Assembly (NCBI GenBank): GCA_018715345.1
Contig: DVLT01000046.1
Location: 1-64,000 of the forward strand
Direction of reading: 5' to 3'
Source of the DNA: Candidatus Onthocola gallistercoris
GTDB lineage: Bacteria; Bacillota; Clostridia; Lachnospirales; Lachnospiraceae
Length of the DNA: 64,000 nucleotides
Part shown: positions 42,402 through 52,656 of the stretch, one piece after another
How positions within the stretch are numbered: position 1 is the first letter of the stretch
Layout of the letters: every line of letters starts with the position of its first letter
Notes under the pieces: model-generated
Databases searched by the model: none
What the model was told of the DNA's origin: nothing
The model's input: the letters and a program-made list of their open reading frames with translations, nothing else
Program-made: the position numbers and the translations under genes

Positions 42402-42968
42402 ATGGAAAAAGTACTGATAATATCTTCAAGCAGTAAAGGCGGAGAGGTTTTCGCATCACTTGTTTCAGAAAGATGTACAGCCCAGATCCATTATGCCCAG
42501 AGCAGCCAGGAAGGTGTGAAAAAGCTGGAAGAGGTGGATCCGGCGTTGGTCATCATCGTGGCGCCCCTCCCCGATGAGTACGGTAGTCATCTGGCAGAGC
42601 GGTCAGTGGAAGGCAACGCGGGTGTGATCTTTGTGGCAAGGGATATGAACCGGAAAGTGGTCAGCGGGCAGATGAGACGTTTGGGTATCTACGTCTTTTC
42701 ACTGGAAATGGGCCGTAGTGTATTTGGTTATGCGGTGGATATCATGTTGGCGGTCCATTACCGGCTGATATCGGCAGCGCCAAAGACAGAAAGACTTCAG
42801 CAGCAGCTCCAAGACATACGGGCCATCGACCGGGCAAAATGTCTGTTGATCCAATATTCGGGCATGACAGAACAGGAGGCCCATCGGTATATTGAAAAAC
42901 AGGCCATGGACTGGCGGCGGACCCGGCGGGAAGTAGCAGATGAAATATTGAAAAGTTATGACGTATGA
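42402..42968 (+). CDS. nitR: ANTAR-domain response-regulator-like antiterminator (NitR/NasT type)
   Basis: A 188-residue protein. Residues 1-120 are a receiver-like domain without the usual phospho-acceptor pattern (VDPALVIIVAPLPDEYG in place of a clear D-x-x-MP site). A coiled coil follows, then an ANTAR RNA-binding domain at about 133-181 (IDRAKCLLIQYSGMTEQEAH, then a Trp-Arg-rich helix DWRRTRREVADEI). ANTAR proteins bind leader hairpins and prevent termination. The gene sits right after glnA, as NitR does in clostridia, and two nearby leaders carry ANTAR-like hexaloops, so autoregulation of its own operon is likely. Confidence 0.85.
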   Translation: MEKVLIISSSSKGGEVFASLVSERCTAQIHYAQSSQEGVKKLEEVDPALVIIVAPLPDEYGSHLAERSVEGNAGVIFVARDMNRKVVSGQMRRLGIYVFSLEMGRSVFGYAVDIMLAVHYRLISAAPKTERLQQQLQDIRAIDRAKCLLIQYSGMTEQEAHRYIEKQAMDWRRTRREVADEILKSYDV

Positions 42969-43002
42969 CAGAATAGATTATATATAGGAAGAGGAACGAA
43001 TC

Positions 43003-44616
43003 ATGGCAAAATATATATTTGTAACAGGCGGCGTCGTATCGGGACTGGGGAAAGGCATTACAGCGGCCTCCCTGGGCCGGCTTTTAAAATGTCGGGGATT
43101 TAAAGTGGCGGCTCAGAAACTGGATCCCTATATCAACATCGATCCGGGGACGATGAGTCCCTATCAACATGGCGAAGTCTATGTGACCGAGGATGGGGCG
43201 GAGACGGATCTGGATCTGGGGCACTATGAACGTTTTATCGATGAGGATCTGAACCAGTTTTCCAATCTGACCACGGGAAAGGTTTATTGGAACGTGCTGA
43301 ATAAAGAACGACGGGGCGAATACCTTGGGGAGACGGTGCAGGTCATCCCCCATATTACCAATGAGATCAAATCGTTTGTCTACACTGTGCAGAAAAAAAC
43401 AGATGCGGATATCGTTATCACGGAGATCGGAGGTACGACGGGAGATATGGAATCCCAGCCGTTTCTGGAAGCTATCCGACAGATTTCCTATGAGGTGGGA
43501 AAAGAGAATTGTCTGTTCATCCATGTGACTTTGGTACCTTATCTCCAGTCATCTGGGGAGCACAAGTCCAAACCCACCCAGCATTCCGTCAAGGAACTCC
43601 AGTCCTTCGGGATCCGTCCGGATATCATCGTTGCCCGTTCCGACCAGGCTCTGGAAGAGTCTATCCTGAAAAAGATCGCCCTTTTTTGTAATGTGAAGCC
43701 AGACTGTGTGATCCAGAATTTAAATGTGCCGGTGCTTTATGAAGCGCCCCTCATGCTCCAGGATGCCGGATTGGATCGGATCGTGCTGCGGGAACTTCAT
43801 CTGACTGCTGATGGGGAAAATGCCCACATGTCCGAATGGAAAGCCATGATCGATAATATCAAAAATTGTAAAGAGACCGTGCGGATTGCTCTGGTGGGAA
43901 AATATGTGAAACTTCACGATTCGTATTTGTCTGTGGTGGAGGCACTCAGACATGGAGGATGGGTCAATGGAACAAAAGTGGATATAAAGTGGGTAGATAG
44001 TGAAAAAATAACCCGCGAGATGGCCGGTGCCCATCTGGGAGATGTGGATGGCATCATCCTTCCCGGAGGGTTTGGAGACAGGGGCATTGAGGGTATGATC
44101 GAAGCGGCGGATTATGCCAGGACCCATCATGTCCCCTACTTTGGTATCTGCCTGGGCATGCAGATCGCAGCCATGTCCTTCGCACGGAACGTTCTCGGTT
44201 ATGGCGACGCCAATTCACGGGAATTTGATCCGCTAAGCGAACATCTGGTCATCGATCTGATGCCGGATCAGCAGGGGAATCTGCCAAAGGGCGGAACCAT
44301 GCGTTTGGGAGCTTATCCCTGTGTGATCGCGCCGGACAGCCGACTGGAAGAGGCTTACGGAGTACCGGAAATCGCGGAACGCCACCGCCATCGTTATGAG
44401 TTCAACAATGACTACCGAAAGGATTTTGAGGCCAATGGCATGAAGATATCCGGCACGTCGCCCAACGGGCATCTGGTGGAAGCCATAGAGTTGGAAAATG
44501 AAGCGTTTTATGTGGGTGTCCAGTACCATCCGGAATTTAAAAGCCGGCCAAACAGACCCCATCCGCTCTTTAAAATGTTCATCCATGCTTCATTGCAGTT
44601 TAAAAATGAAAGATAG
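43003..44616 (+). CDS. pyrG: CTP synthase
   Basis: A 537-residue enzyme that aminates UTP to CTP using glutamine. The synthetase domain begins [20 protein letters not shown] and includes GGTTGDMES and [15 protein letters not shown]. The amidotransferase domain has the nucleophile in [10 protein letters not shown] and the His-Glu pair in [11 protein letters not shown]. Length matches PyrG. It is 34 bases after the ANTAR gene with no terminator between, so it may share the nitrogen-regulated transcript, which fits its glutamine use. GGAAGAGG precedes the ATG. Confidence 0.95.
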   Translation: MAKYIFVTGGVVSGLGKGITAASLGRLLKCRGFKVAAQKLDPYINIDPGTMSPYQHGEVYVTEDGAETDLDLGHYERFIDEDLNQFSNLTTGKVYWNVLNKERRGEYLGETVQVIPHITNEIKSFVYTVQKKTDADIVITEIGGTTGDMESQPFLEAIRQISYEVGKENCLFIHVTLVPYLQSSGEHKSKPTQHSVKELQSFGIRPDIIVARSDQALEESILKKIALFCNVKPDCVIQNLNVPVLYEAPLMLQDAGLDRIVLRELHLTADGENAHMSEWKAMIDNIKNCKETVRIALVGKYVKLHDSYLSVVEALRHGGWVNGTKVDIKWVDSEKITREMAGAHLGDVDGIILPGGFGDRGIEGMIEAADYARTHHVPYFGICLGMQIAAMSFARNVLGYGDANSREFDPLSEHLVIDLMPDQQGNLPKGGTMRLGAYPCVIAPDSRLEEAYGVPEIAERHRHRYEFNNDYRKDFEANGMKISGTSPNGHLVEAIELENEAFYVGVQYHPEFKSRPNRPHPLFKMFIHASLQFKNER

Positions 44617-44655
44617 AATCTCATTATTTTTCAGATGTCATAAAAAATATTCTGA

Positions 44656-44684
44656 TTTACAAATGTTGTGAATTATCATACACT
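44656..44684 (+). promoter_or_regulatory. candidate promoter of carB
   Basis: TTTACA (44656-44661), a 17-bp spacer and TACACT (44679-44684), about 47 bp before the carB ATG. Confidence 0.55.
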
Positions 44685-44730
44685 ATAGAATGGTAATAAA
44701 AATGACAAACGAAGAATAAGGAGAAAGAGT

Positions 44731-47700
44731 ATGAAAAGAGACGACATACACAAAGTGCTTATTATCGGTTCCGGCCCCATTGTCATCGGACAGGCTTGTG
44801 AATTTGACTATTCGGGAACCCAGGCATGTAAAGCCCTTCGTCAGTTGGGATATCAGATTGTCCTTGTAAATTCCAATCCGGCCACCATCATGACGGATCC
44901 GGAGACGGCGGATGTGACATATATTGAACCGTTGAATGTGGAACGGCTGACCCAGATCATTGAAAAGGAACGGCCGGACGCGCTGCTTCCAAATCTGGGC
45001 GGACAGTCGGGATTGAATCTGTGTTCCGAGTTGGCAGAGAAAGGCGTCCTGGACAAATATGGCGTAAAGGTCATTGGTATCCAGGTGGATGCCATTGAAC
45101 GGGGAGAGGACCGGATCGAATTTAAGCATACGATGGAATCTCTTGGCATAGAAATGGCAAGAAGCGAAATCGCCCATTCTGTGGATGAGGCGGTGGCTAT
45201 TGCCGCAAAACTGGGTTATCCGGTGGTCCTTCGTCCGGCCTATACCATGGGCGGCGCCGGCGGCGGCCTGGTTTATAATGTGGAAGAACTAAAGACCGTA
45301 TGCGCCAGGGGCCTTCAAGCCAGTTTGATCGGCCAGGTACTTGTGGAAGAGTCCATCCTGGGCTGGGAAGAGCTGGAACTGGAAGTTGTCCGGGACGCGA
45401 AGAACAACAAGATCACGGTCTGCTTTATCGAGAACGTGGATCCGTTAGGTGTGCATACCGGTGATTCTTTCTGTACAGCCCCCATGCTGACCATATCCGA
45501 GGAGGTCCAGAAACGGCTTCAGGAGAAATCTTACCGTATTTTGGAGGCTATCCAGGTTATCGGCGGTTCCAATGTCCAGTGGGCCCATGATCCGGTGACA
45601 GACCGGGATATCATCATTGAGATCAATCCGAGGACATCCCGTTCTTCGGCCCTTGCTTCTAAGGCAACAGGATTCCCCATCGCACTGGTTTCTGCCATGC
45701 TGGCCAGTGGCTTGACATTGGATGAGATTCCTTGCGGCAAGTACGGAACACTGGATAAGTATGTACCGTCCGGTGATTATGTGGTTGTCAAGTTTGCCCG
45801 TTGGGCCTTTGAGAAGTTTAAAGGAGCCGAGGATAAACTGGGTACCCAGATGCGTGCTGTGGGCGAAGTGATGAGCATCGGAAAGACTTATAAAGAAGCT
45901 TTCCAGAAGGCTGTCCGCAGTCTGGAGATCGGGCGTTACGGCCTGGGCGGAGCCAAAGATTTTGCAAAGAAGAGTAAAAAAGACCTGTTGAAGATGTTGG
46001 CGACCCCAACCAGCGAACGGCATTTCATCATGTACGAGGCTTTGAGAAAGGGCGCGACAGTAGATGAGATCCACAATATCACAAAAGTGAAACATTATTT
46101 CATTGAACAGATGAAAGAACTGGTCGATGAAGAGGAGATGTTAAAGACATATAAAGGAAGTATTCCGGGAACGGGCATCCTGAGGACAGCCAAGCAGGAT
46201 GGCTTTGCCGACAGATATCTGTCAGAACTTCTGGAAGTGCCGGAAGCAGATATCCGCGCTGCCAGAGAAGAGGCAGGCATTGTGGAGGCCTGGGAAGGGG
46301 TCCATGTCAGTGGGACAAAGGATTCCGCTTACTATTATTCCAGTTATCAGATCGAAGACCATGATCCGGTGAGCACAGATCGGCCAAAGATCATGATCTT
46401 GGGCGGCGGTCCCAACCGTATCGGACAGGGCATCGAGTTTGATTACTGTTGTGTCCATGCGGCAAAGGCGCTGCGGGAGCTGGGATTTGAGACGATCATC
46501 GTCAACTGCAATCCGGAGACGGTTTCCACAGACTATGATACTTCCGATAAACTGTACTTTGAACCGCTGACCCTGGAAGATGTGCTGAGCATCCATGAAA
46601 AGGAAAAACCGGTGGGCGTGATCGCCCAGTTTGGCGGTCAGACACCGTTAAATCTGGCTTCGGATCTGAAAAAAGCAGGTGTCAATATCCTGGGTACCAC
46701 ACCGGAGACCATCGATATGGCGGAGGATCGGGATCTGTTCCGGGCTATGATGGATAAACTGGATATCCCCATGCCCGAATCCGGCATGGCTGTCAATGTG
46801 GAAGAAGCATTGGAGATCGCCAACAGGATCGGCTATCCGGTCATGGTACGTCCGTCTTATGTACTTGGAGGCCGGGGCATGGAAGTGGTCCATGATGACG
46901 AAGCGCTGACTTATTACATGAAGGCGGCTGTGGGCGTGACGCCGGATCGGCCCATCCTCATTGACCGTTTCCTGCATCATGCCACTGAGTGTGAGGCAGA
47001 TGCCATCAGTGACGGTGAGAATGTTTATGTTCCCGCAGTCATGGAACATATCGAGTTGGCCGGCATCCACTCCGGTGACTCTGCCTGTATCCTGCCGTCT
47101 TTGAACCTGACAGACGAGCAGGTGGCCACCATCAAAGATTATACAAAACGGATCGCCCATGAGATGAATGTGGTGGGACTGATGAATATGCAGTACGCCA
47201 TCGAGGACGGCAAAGTATATGTGCTGGAGGCCAATCCGAGGGCGTCCCGTACAGTGCCCCTTGTGTCCAAAGTGTGCAATATCAAGATGGTCCAGCTGGC
47301 CACAGATATCATCACCAGCCATCTGACTGGCAGACCGTCGCCGGTACCGGCGCTGAAGGAAAAGAAATTCGCCCATTACGGTGTGAAGGAAGCGGTGTTC
47401 CCCTTCAACATGTTCCAGGAAGTGGATCCCCTTCTCGGGCCGGAGATGCGTTCCACCGGTGAAGTGCTTGGCATGGCGGCGGATTTTGGCGAAGCTTTTT
47501 ATAAGGCGCAGGAGGCGACCAAGACCACACTGCCCACAGGCGGAACAGTGCTGATCAGTGTCAATGACAATGATAAGCCGGAAGTGGTGGAAGTGGCCAA
47601 AGGTTTCCATGAATGCGGCTTTAAGATATTGGCCACAGGAAGGACTTATGATCTGATCGTATCTGCGGGTATACCGGCAGAAAAGATCGCCAAGATCAAT

Positions 47701-47952
47701 GAAGGACGTCCGAATATCCTGGATAAGATCACCAACACAGAGATCGATCTGATCGTCAACACGCCCATTGGAAAGAAGGGAGCTGTGGACGACAGTTACA
47801 TCCGTAAATCCGCCATTAAAAGTAAGATACCGTATATGACCACCATGGCAGCGGCAAAGGCGACGGTGGCGGCCATCAAAGCGGTCCAGGAAGAAGGCGT
47901 GATCGGCGTCAAGTCCCTTCAGGAATTTCACCGTGAGATCACGGAGATTTAA
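44731..47952 (+). CDS. carB: carbamoyl-phosphate synthase large subunit
   Basis: A 1073-residue duplicated ATP-grasp enzyme. Each half has a biotin-carboxylase-like N-part (LIIGSGPIVIGQACEFDYSG and ILGGGPNRIGQGIEFDYCC), an ATP-grasp loop (GGAGGGLVYN and GGRGMEVVHD), and the C-terminus is an MGS-like allosteric domain (ATGRTYDLIVSAG). It makes carbamoyl phosphate for pyrimidines and arginine. The glutaminase partner carA is not adjacent, unusual but known. AAGGAG is seven bases before the ATG. Confidence 0.95.
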   Translation: MKRDDIHKVLIIGSGPIVIGQACEFDYSGTQACKALRQLGYQIVLVNSNPATIMTDPETADVTYIEPLNVERLTQIIEKERPDALLPNLGGQSGLNLCSELAEKGVLDKYGVKVIGIQVDAIERGEDRIEFKHTMESLGIEMARSEIAHSVDEAVAIAAKLGYPVVLRPAYTMGGAGGGLVYNVEELKTVCARGLQASLIGQVLVEESILGWEELELEVVRDAKNNKITVCFIENVDPLGVHTGDSFCTAPMLTISEEVQKRLQEKSYRILEAIQVIGGSNVQWAHDPVTDRDIIIEINPRTSRSSALASKATGFPIALVSAMLASGLTLDEIPCGKYGTLDKYVPSGDYVVVKFARWAFEKFKGAEDKLGTQMRAVGEVMSIGKTYKEAFQKAVRSLEIGRYGLGGAKDFAKKSKKDLLKMLATPTSERHFIMYEALRKGATVDEIHNITKVKHYFIEQMKELVDEEEMLKTYKGSIPGTGILRTAKQDGFADRYLSELLEVPEADIRAAREEAGIVEAWEGVHVSGTKDSAYYYSSYQIEDHDPVSTDRPKIMILGGGPNRIGQGIEFDYCCVHAAKALRELGFETIIVNCNPETVSTDYDTSDKLYFEPLTLEDVLSIHEKEKPVGVIAQFGGQTPLNLASDLKKAGVNILGTTPETIDMAEDRDLFRAMMDKLDIPMPESGMAVNVEEALEIANRIGYPVMVRPSYVLGGRGMEVVHDDEALTYYMKAAVGVTPDRPILIDRFLHHATECEADAISDGENVYVPAVMEHIELAGIHSGDSACILPSLNLTDEQVATIKDYTKRIAHEMNVVGLMNMQYAIEDGKVYVLEANPRASRTVPLVSKVCNIKMVQLATDIITSHLTGRPSPVPALKEKKFAHYGVKEAVFPFNMFQEVDPLLGPEMRSTGEVLGMAADFGEAFYKAQEATKTTLPTGGTVLISVNDNDKPEVVEVAKGFHECGFKILATGRTYDLIVSAGIPAEKIAKINEGRPNILDKITNTEIDLIVNTPIGKKGAVDDSYIRKSAIKSKIPYMTTMAAAKATVAAIKAVQEEGVIGVKSLQEFHREITEI

Positions 47953-48002
47953 CGGATAAATAGATGAAATAGACCTGGCTGGATGTGTCCGGCCAGGTGT
48001 GA

Positions 48003-48042
48003 AAAGGCTGTCTATGGAGTACGAACGTAGACAGCCTTTTTT
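48003..48042 (+). terminator. terminator between carB and the symporter gene
   Basis: AAAGGCTGTCT (48003-48013) pairs perfectly with 48029-48039, followed by TTTTTT. A second hairpin just upstream, CCTGGC...GCCAGG (47974-47997), precedes it. The next gene starts 18 bases later with no room for a promoter, so it depends on readthrough or regulation here. Confidence 0.85.
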
Positions 48043-48059
48043 GGGAAAGGAGAAAGATT

Positions 48060-49445
48060 TTGGGAATTTTAAACAGTATTCAGGCCTGTGTTGATTCAGT
48101 AAACAGTGTCCTGTGGGATTATCTGATGATCATCCTTTTGATGGGCGCACATCTGTTCCTTACGATAAGGACCGGATTCATACAGAAAAAGACATTTAAG
48201 GCGATCAAGCTTTCAGTGACAAAAGATCCGGATGCGGAAGGGGATATCAGCCAGTTCGGCGCTCTGACCACCGCCTTGGCATCCACCATCGGGACCGGTA
48301 ATATTATCGGTGTGGGCACGGCCATTGCCCTGGGAGGACCGGGAGCGGTGTTCTGGTGCTGGCTCACCGGTGTGTTCGGCATCGCCACCAAATATGCCGA
48401 ATCTTTGATATCCGTCAAATACCGGGTAAAGACAAAAGATGGCCGGATGTTGGGCGGCGCCATGTATGCGTTGGAAAGGGGACTGCACATGAAATGGCTG
48501 GCCGTACTTTTTGCCGTTTTTGCCATGATCGCCTCCCTTGGCATCGGATGCATGGTACAGAGCAACGCCATTGCCAATGTATGGACAGAAAACCTGGGCG
48601 TCCCCGGCTGGATCGTGGGCGTGGTCTGTGCGGTGGTGACCATGTTCGTTATCTTTGGCGGCGTTAAAGCCATCGCCAATGTGTGTGAAAAGCTGGTACC
48701 ATTTATGTCCGCCTTTTATATCATCGGTTGTATCGGCATTTTGATCTACAATTATCAGTATTTGCTTCCTGCCTTGCAGGCCATTGTCACACTGGCCTTT
48801 GACGGCAATGCGGTGGTGGGTGGTCTGGCCGGTTCCGGTATGATGATCGCTGCCCGCTATGGTGTGGCCAGAGGTCTTTTTTCAAATGAATCCGGTATGG
48901 GATCCGCGCCCATCGTGGCGGCGGCGGCCCAGACCCGCAATCCGGTGCGCCAGGCTCTCGTTTCCTCCACCGGTACATTTTGGGATACGGTCATTGTCTG
49001 TGCCATGACCGGTCTGGTGCTGGTCAGCACCATCATGCGTACCGGCTTGGATATGGGTACCATAAAAGATGGAAGTGTCCTCACCTCGCTGGCGTTTGGG
49101 CAGATCCCTTATGTGGGACGGTTGATCCTGGTGGTGGCCATTGTGACGTTTGCCTATTCCACTATTTTAGGATGGGCTTATTACGGTGAACGATGTGCCG
49201 AATACCTGGGCGGTAAAAAGATATTGATGCCTTACCGTATCATATATATTGTCGGTATTGCAGTGGCGCCGCTGATCACGTTGCAGCTGGTCTGGGATCT
49301 GGCAGATACATTCAACGCGCTGATGGCGATCCCCAATCTGGTGGCTGTACTGCTCCTTTCCAACGTGGTGGTCAGGGAGACGAAAAAATATATCAACAAT
49401 ATCGACGCGAAAGATACATCGCCCATACCTGAGATCAAAGACTGA
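48060..49445 (+). CDS. AGCS-family sodium:amino acid symporter
   Basis: A 461-residue membrane protein with about ten helices. The family signatures are GALTTALASTIGTGNIIGVGTAI, preceded by RTGFIQKKTF, and the C-terminal half SNESGMGSAPIVAAAAQTRNPV and GWAYYGERCAEYL. AGCS proteins carry alanine, glycine or glutamine with Na+; the nitrogen-gene setting suggests glutamine or alanine. The start is TTG at 48060, chosen because AAGGAG is seven bases upstream. Confidence 0.9.
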   Translation: MGILNSIQACVDSVNSVLWDYLMIILLMGAHLFLTIRTGFIQKKTFKAIKLSVTKDPDAEGDISQFGALTTALASTIGTGNIIGVGTAIALGGPGAVFWCWLTGVFGIATKYAESLISVKYRVKTKDGRMLGGAMYALERGLHMKWLAVLFAVFAMIASLGIGCMVQSNAIANVWTENLGVPGWIVGVVCAVVTMFVIFGGVKAIANVCEKLVPFMSAFYIIGCIGILIYNYQYLLPALQAIVTLAFDGNAVVGGLAGSGMMIAARYGVARGLFSNESGMGSAPIVAAAAQTRNPVRQALVSSTGTFWDTVIVCAMTGLVLVSTIMRTGLDMGTIKDGSVLTSLAFGQIPYVGRLILVVAIVTFAYSTILGWAYYGERCAEYLGGKKILMPYRIIYIVGIAVAPLITLQLVWDLADTFNALMAIPNLVAVLLLSNVVVRETKKYINNIDAKDTSPIPEIKD

Positions 49446-49488
49446 AACAAACGGATCTTGGGAGCCTTTCCGGAAGGCGTTCTGCTTT

Positions 49489-49507
49489 GCCCTCCGGAAG
49501 GGCTTTT
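49489..49507 (+). terminator. terminator of the symporter gene
   Basis: GCCCT (49489-49493) and AGGGC (49499-49503) with loop CCGGA, then TTTTCTT. A second hairpin lies just before at about 49463-49478 (GCCTTTCCGGAAGGC). Confidence 0.65.
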
Positions 49508-49627
49508 CTTATACATATCCATACATGACAGTGTATGTTTTTTCAGTTTCCATGAAAAGAAGATACAAATATGATACAATATTTACATAAACTGGGGCTG
49601 AATAATCAACAAAGGCAGGATATCGAC

Positions 49628-50281
49628 ATGATAAAAATATTGATCGTAGAAGATGAAGAACCCATAGCAAACCTGATACGGATGAATCTGAGAAAAGCGG
49701 GATACCATTGCAGCTGTGCTGGGGACGGGAATACGGCCGCAGATCAAATGGCATCGGAAAGTTTTGACTTGATACTGCTGGATATCATGCTTCCTGGGAT
49801 CAACGGCTTTGAGTTGTTGGAATATGCAAGGAGCATGGAGATCCCAGTGATCTTTATCACTGCCATGTCCTCTACGGACAGTAAAGTAAAAGGACTGCGG
49901 ATGGGTGCAGATGACTATATAACCAAACCTTTTGAAATCGTGGAATTGCTGGCCAGGGTGGAGACGGTGCTCAGGCGTTATCATAAAACGGAACAGAAGA
50001 TACGCATATTTGATGTGGAGATCGATGTGGCTTCCCGTCAGGTGCTGAAAGACCATGAACCGGTGAATCTGACTTTAAAGGAATTTGACTTGCTTCTTTT
50101 GTTCGTGCGGAACCGGAATGTGGCGTTGTATCGGGAGACGATCTATGAAAATGTCTGGGAAAGTGAATACCTGGGCAATAGTCGGACGGTGGATCTGCAT
50201 GTGCAGCGGTTGAAGAAAAAACTGGGATGGGAGAAGCACATCGTGACGGTATATAAGGTTGGATATCGCCTTGAGGGCTGA
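49628..50281 (+). CDS. OmpR/PhoB-family response regulator
   Basis: A 217-residue two-component regulator. The receiver domain has the acidic pocket VEDEEP, phospho-acceptor Asp in LILLDIMLPGINGFE and the conserved Lys of YITKPFEIVELLARV. The C-terminal winged helix ends VHVQRLKKKLG-like (DLHVQRLKKKLG) and VYKVGYRLEG. The start at 49628 gives the usual MIKILIVEDEE; the frame runs open further upstream without a ribosome site. It overlaps nothing and is two bases from the kinase gene. Confidence 0.92.
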   Translation: MIKILIVEDEEPIANLIRMNLRKAGYHCSCAGDGNTAADQMASESFDLILLDIMLPGINGFELLEYARSMEIPVIFITAMSSTDSKVKGLRMGADDYITKPFEIVELLARVETVLRRYHKTEQKIRIFDVEIDVASRQVLKDHEPVNLTLKEFDLLLLFVRNRNVALYRETIYENVWESEYLGNSRTVDLHVQRLKKKLGWEKHIVTVYKVGYRLEG

Positions 50282-50283
50282 AT

Positions 50284-51711
50284 ATGAAATTTTTCTGGAA
50301 ATCTTTTTTTATTTATATTAATCTGATGATGGTCGTCTTTTCTGTGTTTGGCCTGTGGCTGGTGTCCAGCACATTCCGTTCGTCTTTGGAAAGGGAGAGG
50401 GAGCAGGCAGTGACCGAATACCAGATGTTCCAGTTTGCATTTTCCACCATGGCAGATGGACTGGCTCAGGTGGAAACGGACAGGCAGGACCAGACGGTCA
50501 TGGAGATCGCGGATTCGGTGGTCAACGGCCTTTCCAGGAAAAACGTGTTTTATGCTGTTTACGACGGAAACGGAGAAAAAATTTACGGCAGTTCCGCTTT
50601 CATGCCCGCCGTCTTGTCCATTCAGGATATGGATTCCCATGGAAACAGTCGGATCGTCAATCGTGATGGAAAGTATTATATTGCGGTGACTGGCCGTTCC
50701 CAGGAAACCGATCCGGTCTATTATCTGATCGGTTATAAAGATATAAGCCATATTTATGAAGAACGGGAACATCTGTTTGAAACGTATCGTATGGTCATGT
50801 TGGGGCTTGTGGCTGTCACAGCAGTTGTGACTATGGTTGTGACCCATTTTTTGACAAAACCGGTGGTCGCCCTTTCAAAAGCGGCAAAGAAGATCGCGGA
50901 GGGGGACTATACGGTGCGGGCAAAATGCCGCAGCCGGGATGAACTGGGGCAGTTGGCGGGGGATTTTAATCAGATGGCTGAACGGCTTTCGGATCATATG
51001 AATGAACTTTCGGAGGCGGTACGGCGGCAGGAGGATTTTACAGCGTCCTTTGCCCACGAACTGAAAACCCCCCTCACATCGGTGATCGGATATGCGGATA
51101 TGCTCAGACGTATGGACATGACGCCGGAGGAGATCGTGGAAGCATCCAATTATATTTATACACAGGGGAGACGGCTGGAAAGCCTTTCTTTCAAATTGCT
51201 GGAGCTGATAACGGCAGATAAGCAGCATTATGAAATGCGGGAAATCCCTGTGAAAGAGCTGATGCGCGCCTTGATGCCAGTGGTGCTTCCTTCTTTACGT
51301 GAACGACACATCCATCTGCATATTTCCGGGAAAAAAGGCGTGATTTATGGCGAGAAGGACTTGCTTTTGTCGTTATTTATCAATCTCATCGATAATGCCA
51401 GAAAAGCTCTGGATGATGGGGGACATATATGGCTTCAGGGGCAGCAGGAAGGCAAAGTATATCATTTCCGGGTCATCGACAACGGACGGGGAATCCCGGA
51501 AGAAGAGTTGGACAAGATCACCGAAGCGTTTTACATGGTGGATAAATCCAGAGCCCGTAAAGAAGGCGGAGCTGGGATCGGTATGGCCTTATGTCAGAAG
51601 ATCATCACCTTGCATCATGCCAGCTGGAAGATCGAAAGCCGGCCCCAAGTGGGGACCGTCATATCCATCAGCTTTCCCATGAAGGAGGGATCCGATGAAA
51701 CAGCGGAATAA
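50284..51711 (+). CDS. sensor histidine kinase
   Basis: A 475-residue kinase. Membrane helices at about 9-28 and 165-185 flank an extracytoplasmic sensor of about 135 residues. A HAMP segment follows (KPVVALSKAAKKIAEGDY), then the His box FAHELKTPLTSVIGY and the ATPase N, G1 and G2 boxes (NLIDNARKAL, DNGRGIPEEELD, GGAGIGMALC). Autophosphorylation at His and transfer to the preceding regulator is expected. The 3' end overlaps the next gene by 17 bases. Confidence 0.92.
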   Translation: MKFFWKSFFIYINLMMVVFSVFGLWLVSSTFRSSLEREREQAVTEYQMFQFAFSTMADGLAQVETDRQDQTVMEIADSVVNGLSRKNVFYAVYDGNGEKIYGSSAFMPAVLSIQDMDSHGNSRIVNRDGKYYIAVTGRSQETDPVYYLIGYKDISHIYEEREHLFETYRMVMLGLVAVTAVVTMVVTHFLTKPVVALSKAAKKIAEGDYTVRAKCRSRDELGQLAGDFNQMAERLSDHMNELSEAVRRQEDFTASFAHELKTPLTSVIGYADMLRRMDMTPEEIVEASNYIYTQGRRLESLSFKLLELITADKQHYEMREIPVKELMRALMPVVLPSLRERHIHLHISGKKGVIYGEKDLLLSLFINLIDNARKALDDGGHIWLQGQQEGKVYHFRVIDNGRGIPEEELDKITEAFYMVDKSRARKEGGAGIGMALCQKIITLHHASWKIESRPQVGTVISISFPMKEGSDETAE

Positions 51712-52540
51712 AAGAACGGTGATCAGCTATATTTTGTGTACAGCCTTCACATTGACAGTACTGTCTTTGGCCCTGTTTCTTCCCGAGATCGCCGGGAGGA
51801 AATGGGATCGGGAATATCTGGATCGGGTTTCTGCTCTGGATGAGGAGCCGATACGGATATCCTATGAATATCCGACAGAATTGACGGATAAGCTGGAGAT
51901 CTGGAGTTATGGGGATGCCGTCTGCATACCTGCGCGTATGATCTCTTCGGAAGAAGAAATGGATGCAGGGGCGTTGAACGCTTTGAAAGAACAACTGGAC
52001 ATTCTCCACAGTGCAGCCTTGATCCCGGATGTGTCCGAAGGGGACTGGATGGATATTTTTGTCCAGGGAGTGCTTTACAATGTTTATAGTCGTGACGATC
52101 CCCAGATCTCTTTTCAGATCTGGCAGATGGATTTTGGCGATACCAGTACGGAGAGAGGCAGTTTCTTGATGGATGCCCAGACTGGAAAAGTTTACTACGG
52201 TGAAATTTTCTGTGGAGACGCAGCTGAGTGGATCGGGGAACAGGAAGAAACCGGCGATACGGCCCAGTGGGCGGAGCATCTGTGCGAGTATTATGAAGGC
52301 GATGGTTTTCAGATCGCTTATGAATATATATATGAAGATGAGAGTATCGCTGCCCTGTATTTGGAAAACGGCGGCCAGACATTGGAAAATATGGTTTATT
52401 ATAAAAACATATCGGATACGGGAAATGGGGTCGATGGGAACGGAACGCTTTCGGGAAGCCTGACATTTGGATTTGAGGATATGTATTATCAGATCCAGGC
52501 CAGCATGGGCGAGTATTACGGTATTGACTATGGCTGGTAG
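51695..52540 (+). CDS. membrane-anchored extracytoplasmic protein of unknown function
   Basis: A 281-residue protein with an N-terminal signal anchor (ISYILCTAFTLTVLSLALFL, about 9-29) and no lipobox. The rest is acidic and soluble, with IRISYEYPTELTDKLEIWSYG and a beta-rich second half. I recognise no catalytic motif. It is translationally coupled to the histidine kinase by a 17-base overlap, which suggests it modulates the kinase or is its output. Ribosome site AAGGAGGG is inside the kinase gene end. Confidence 0.7.
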   Translation: MKQRNKRTVISYILCTAFTLTVLSLALFLPEIAGRKWDREYLDRVSALDEEPIRISYEYPTELTDKLEIWSYGDAVCIPARMISSEEEMDAGALNALKEQLDILHSAALIPDVSEGDWMDIFVQGVLYNVYSRDDPQISFQIWQMDFGDTSTERGSFLMDAQTGKVYYGEIFCGDAAEWIGEQEETGDTAQWAEHLCEYYEGDGFQIAYEYIYEDESIAALYLENGGQTLENMVYYKNISDTGNGVDGNGTLSGSLTFGFEDMYYQIQASMGEYYGIDYGW

Positions 52541-52656
52541 CTGGTCTTGAAATATGAGAGACAGGTGAAAAGATACAAAACAGATACAGAATGCTTTTTA
52601 GGTGGATACAAAAAATGTTTATGCTGATCCCAGTAAAGATTCAAGGAGGCATAAAC

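Noticed and set aside
46648..47931. 427-codon open frame on the minus strand
   Set aside because: Entirely antisense to carB, whose family motifs run through the whole region.
48003..48042. ANTAR hexaloop before the symporter gene
   Set aside because: AAAGGC is present but no complementary arms flank it as a six-base loop, so only the plain terminator is annotated.
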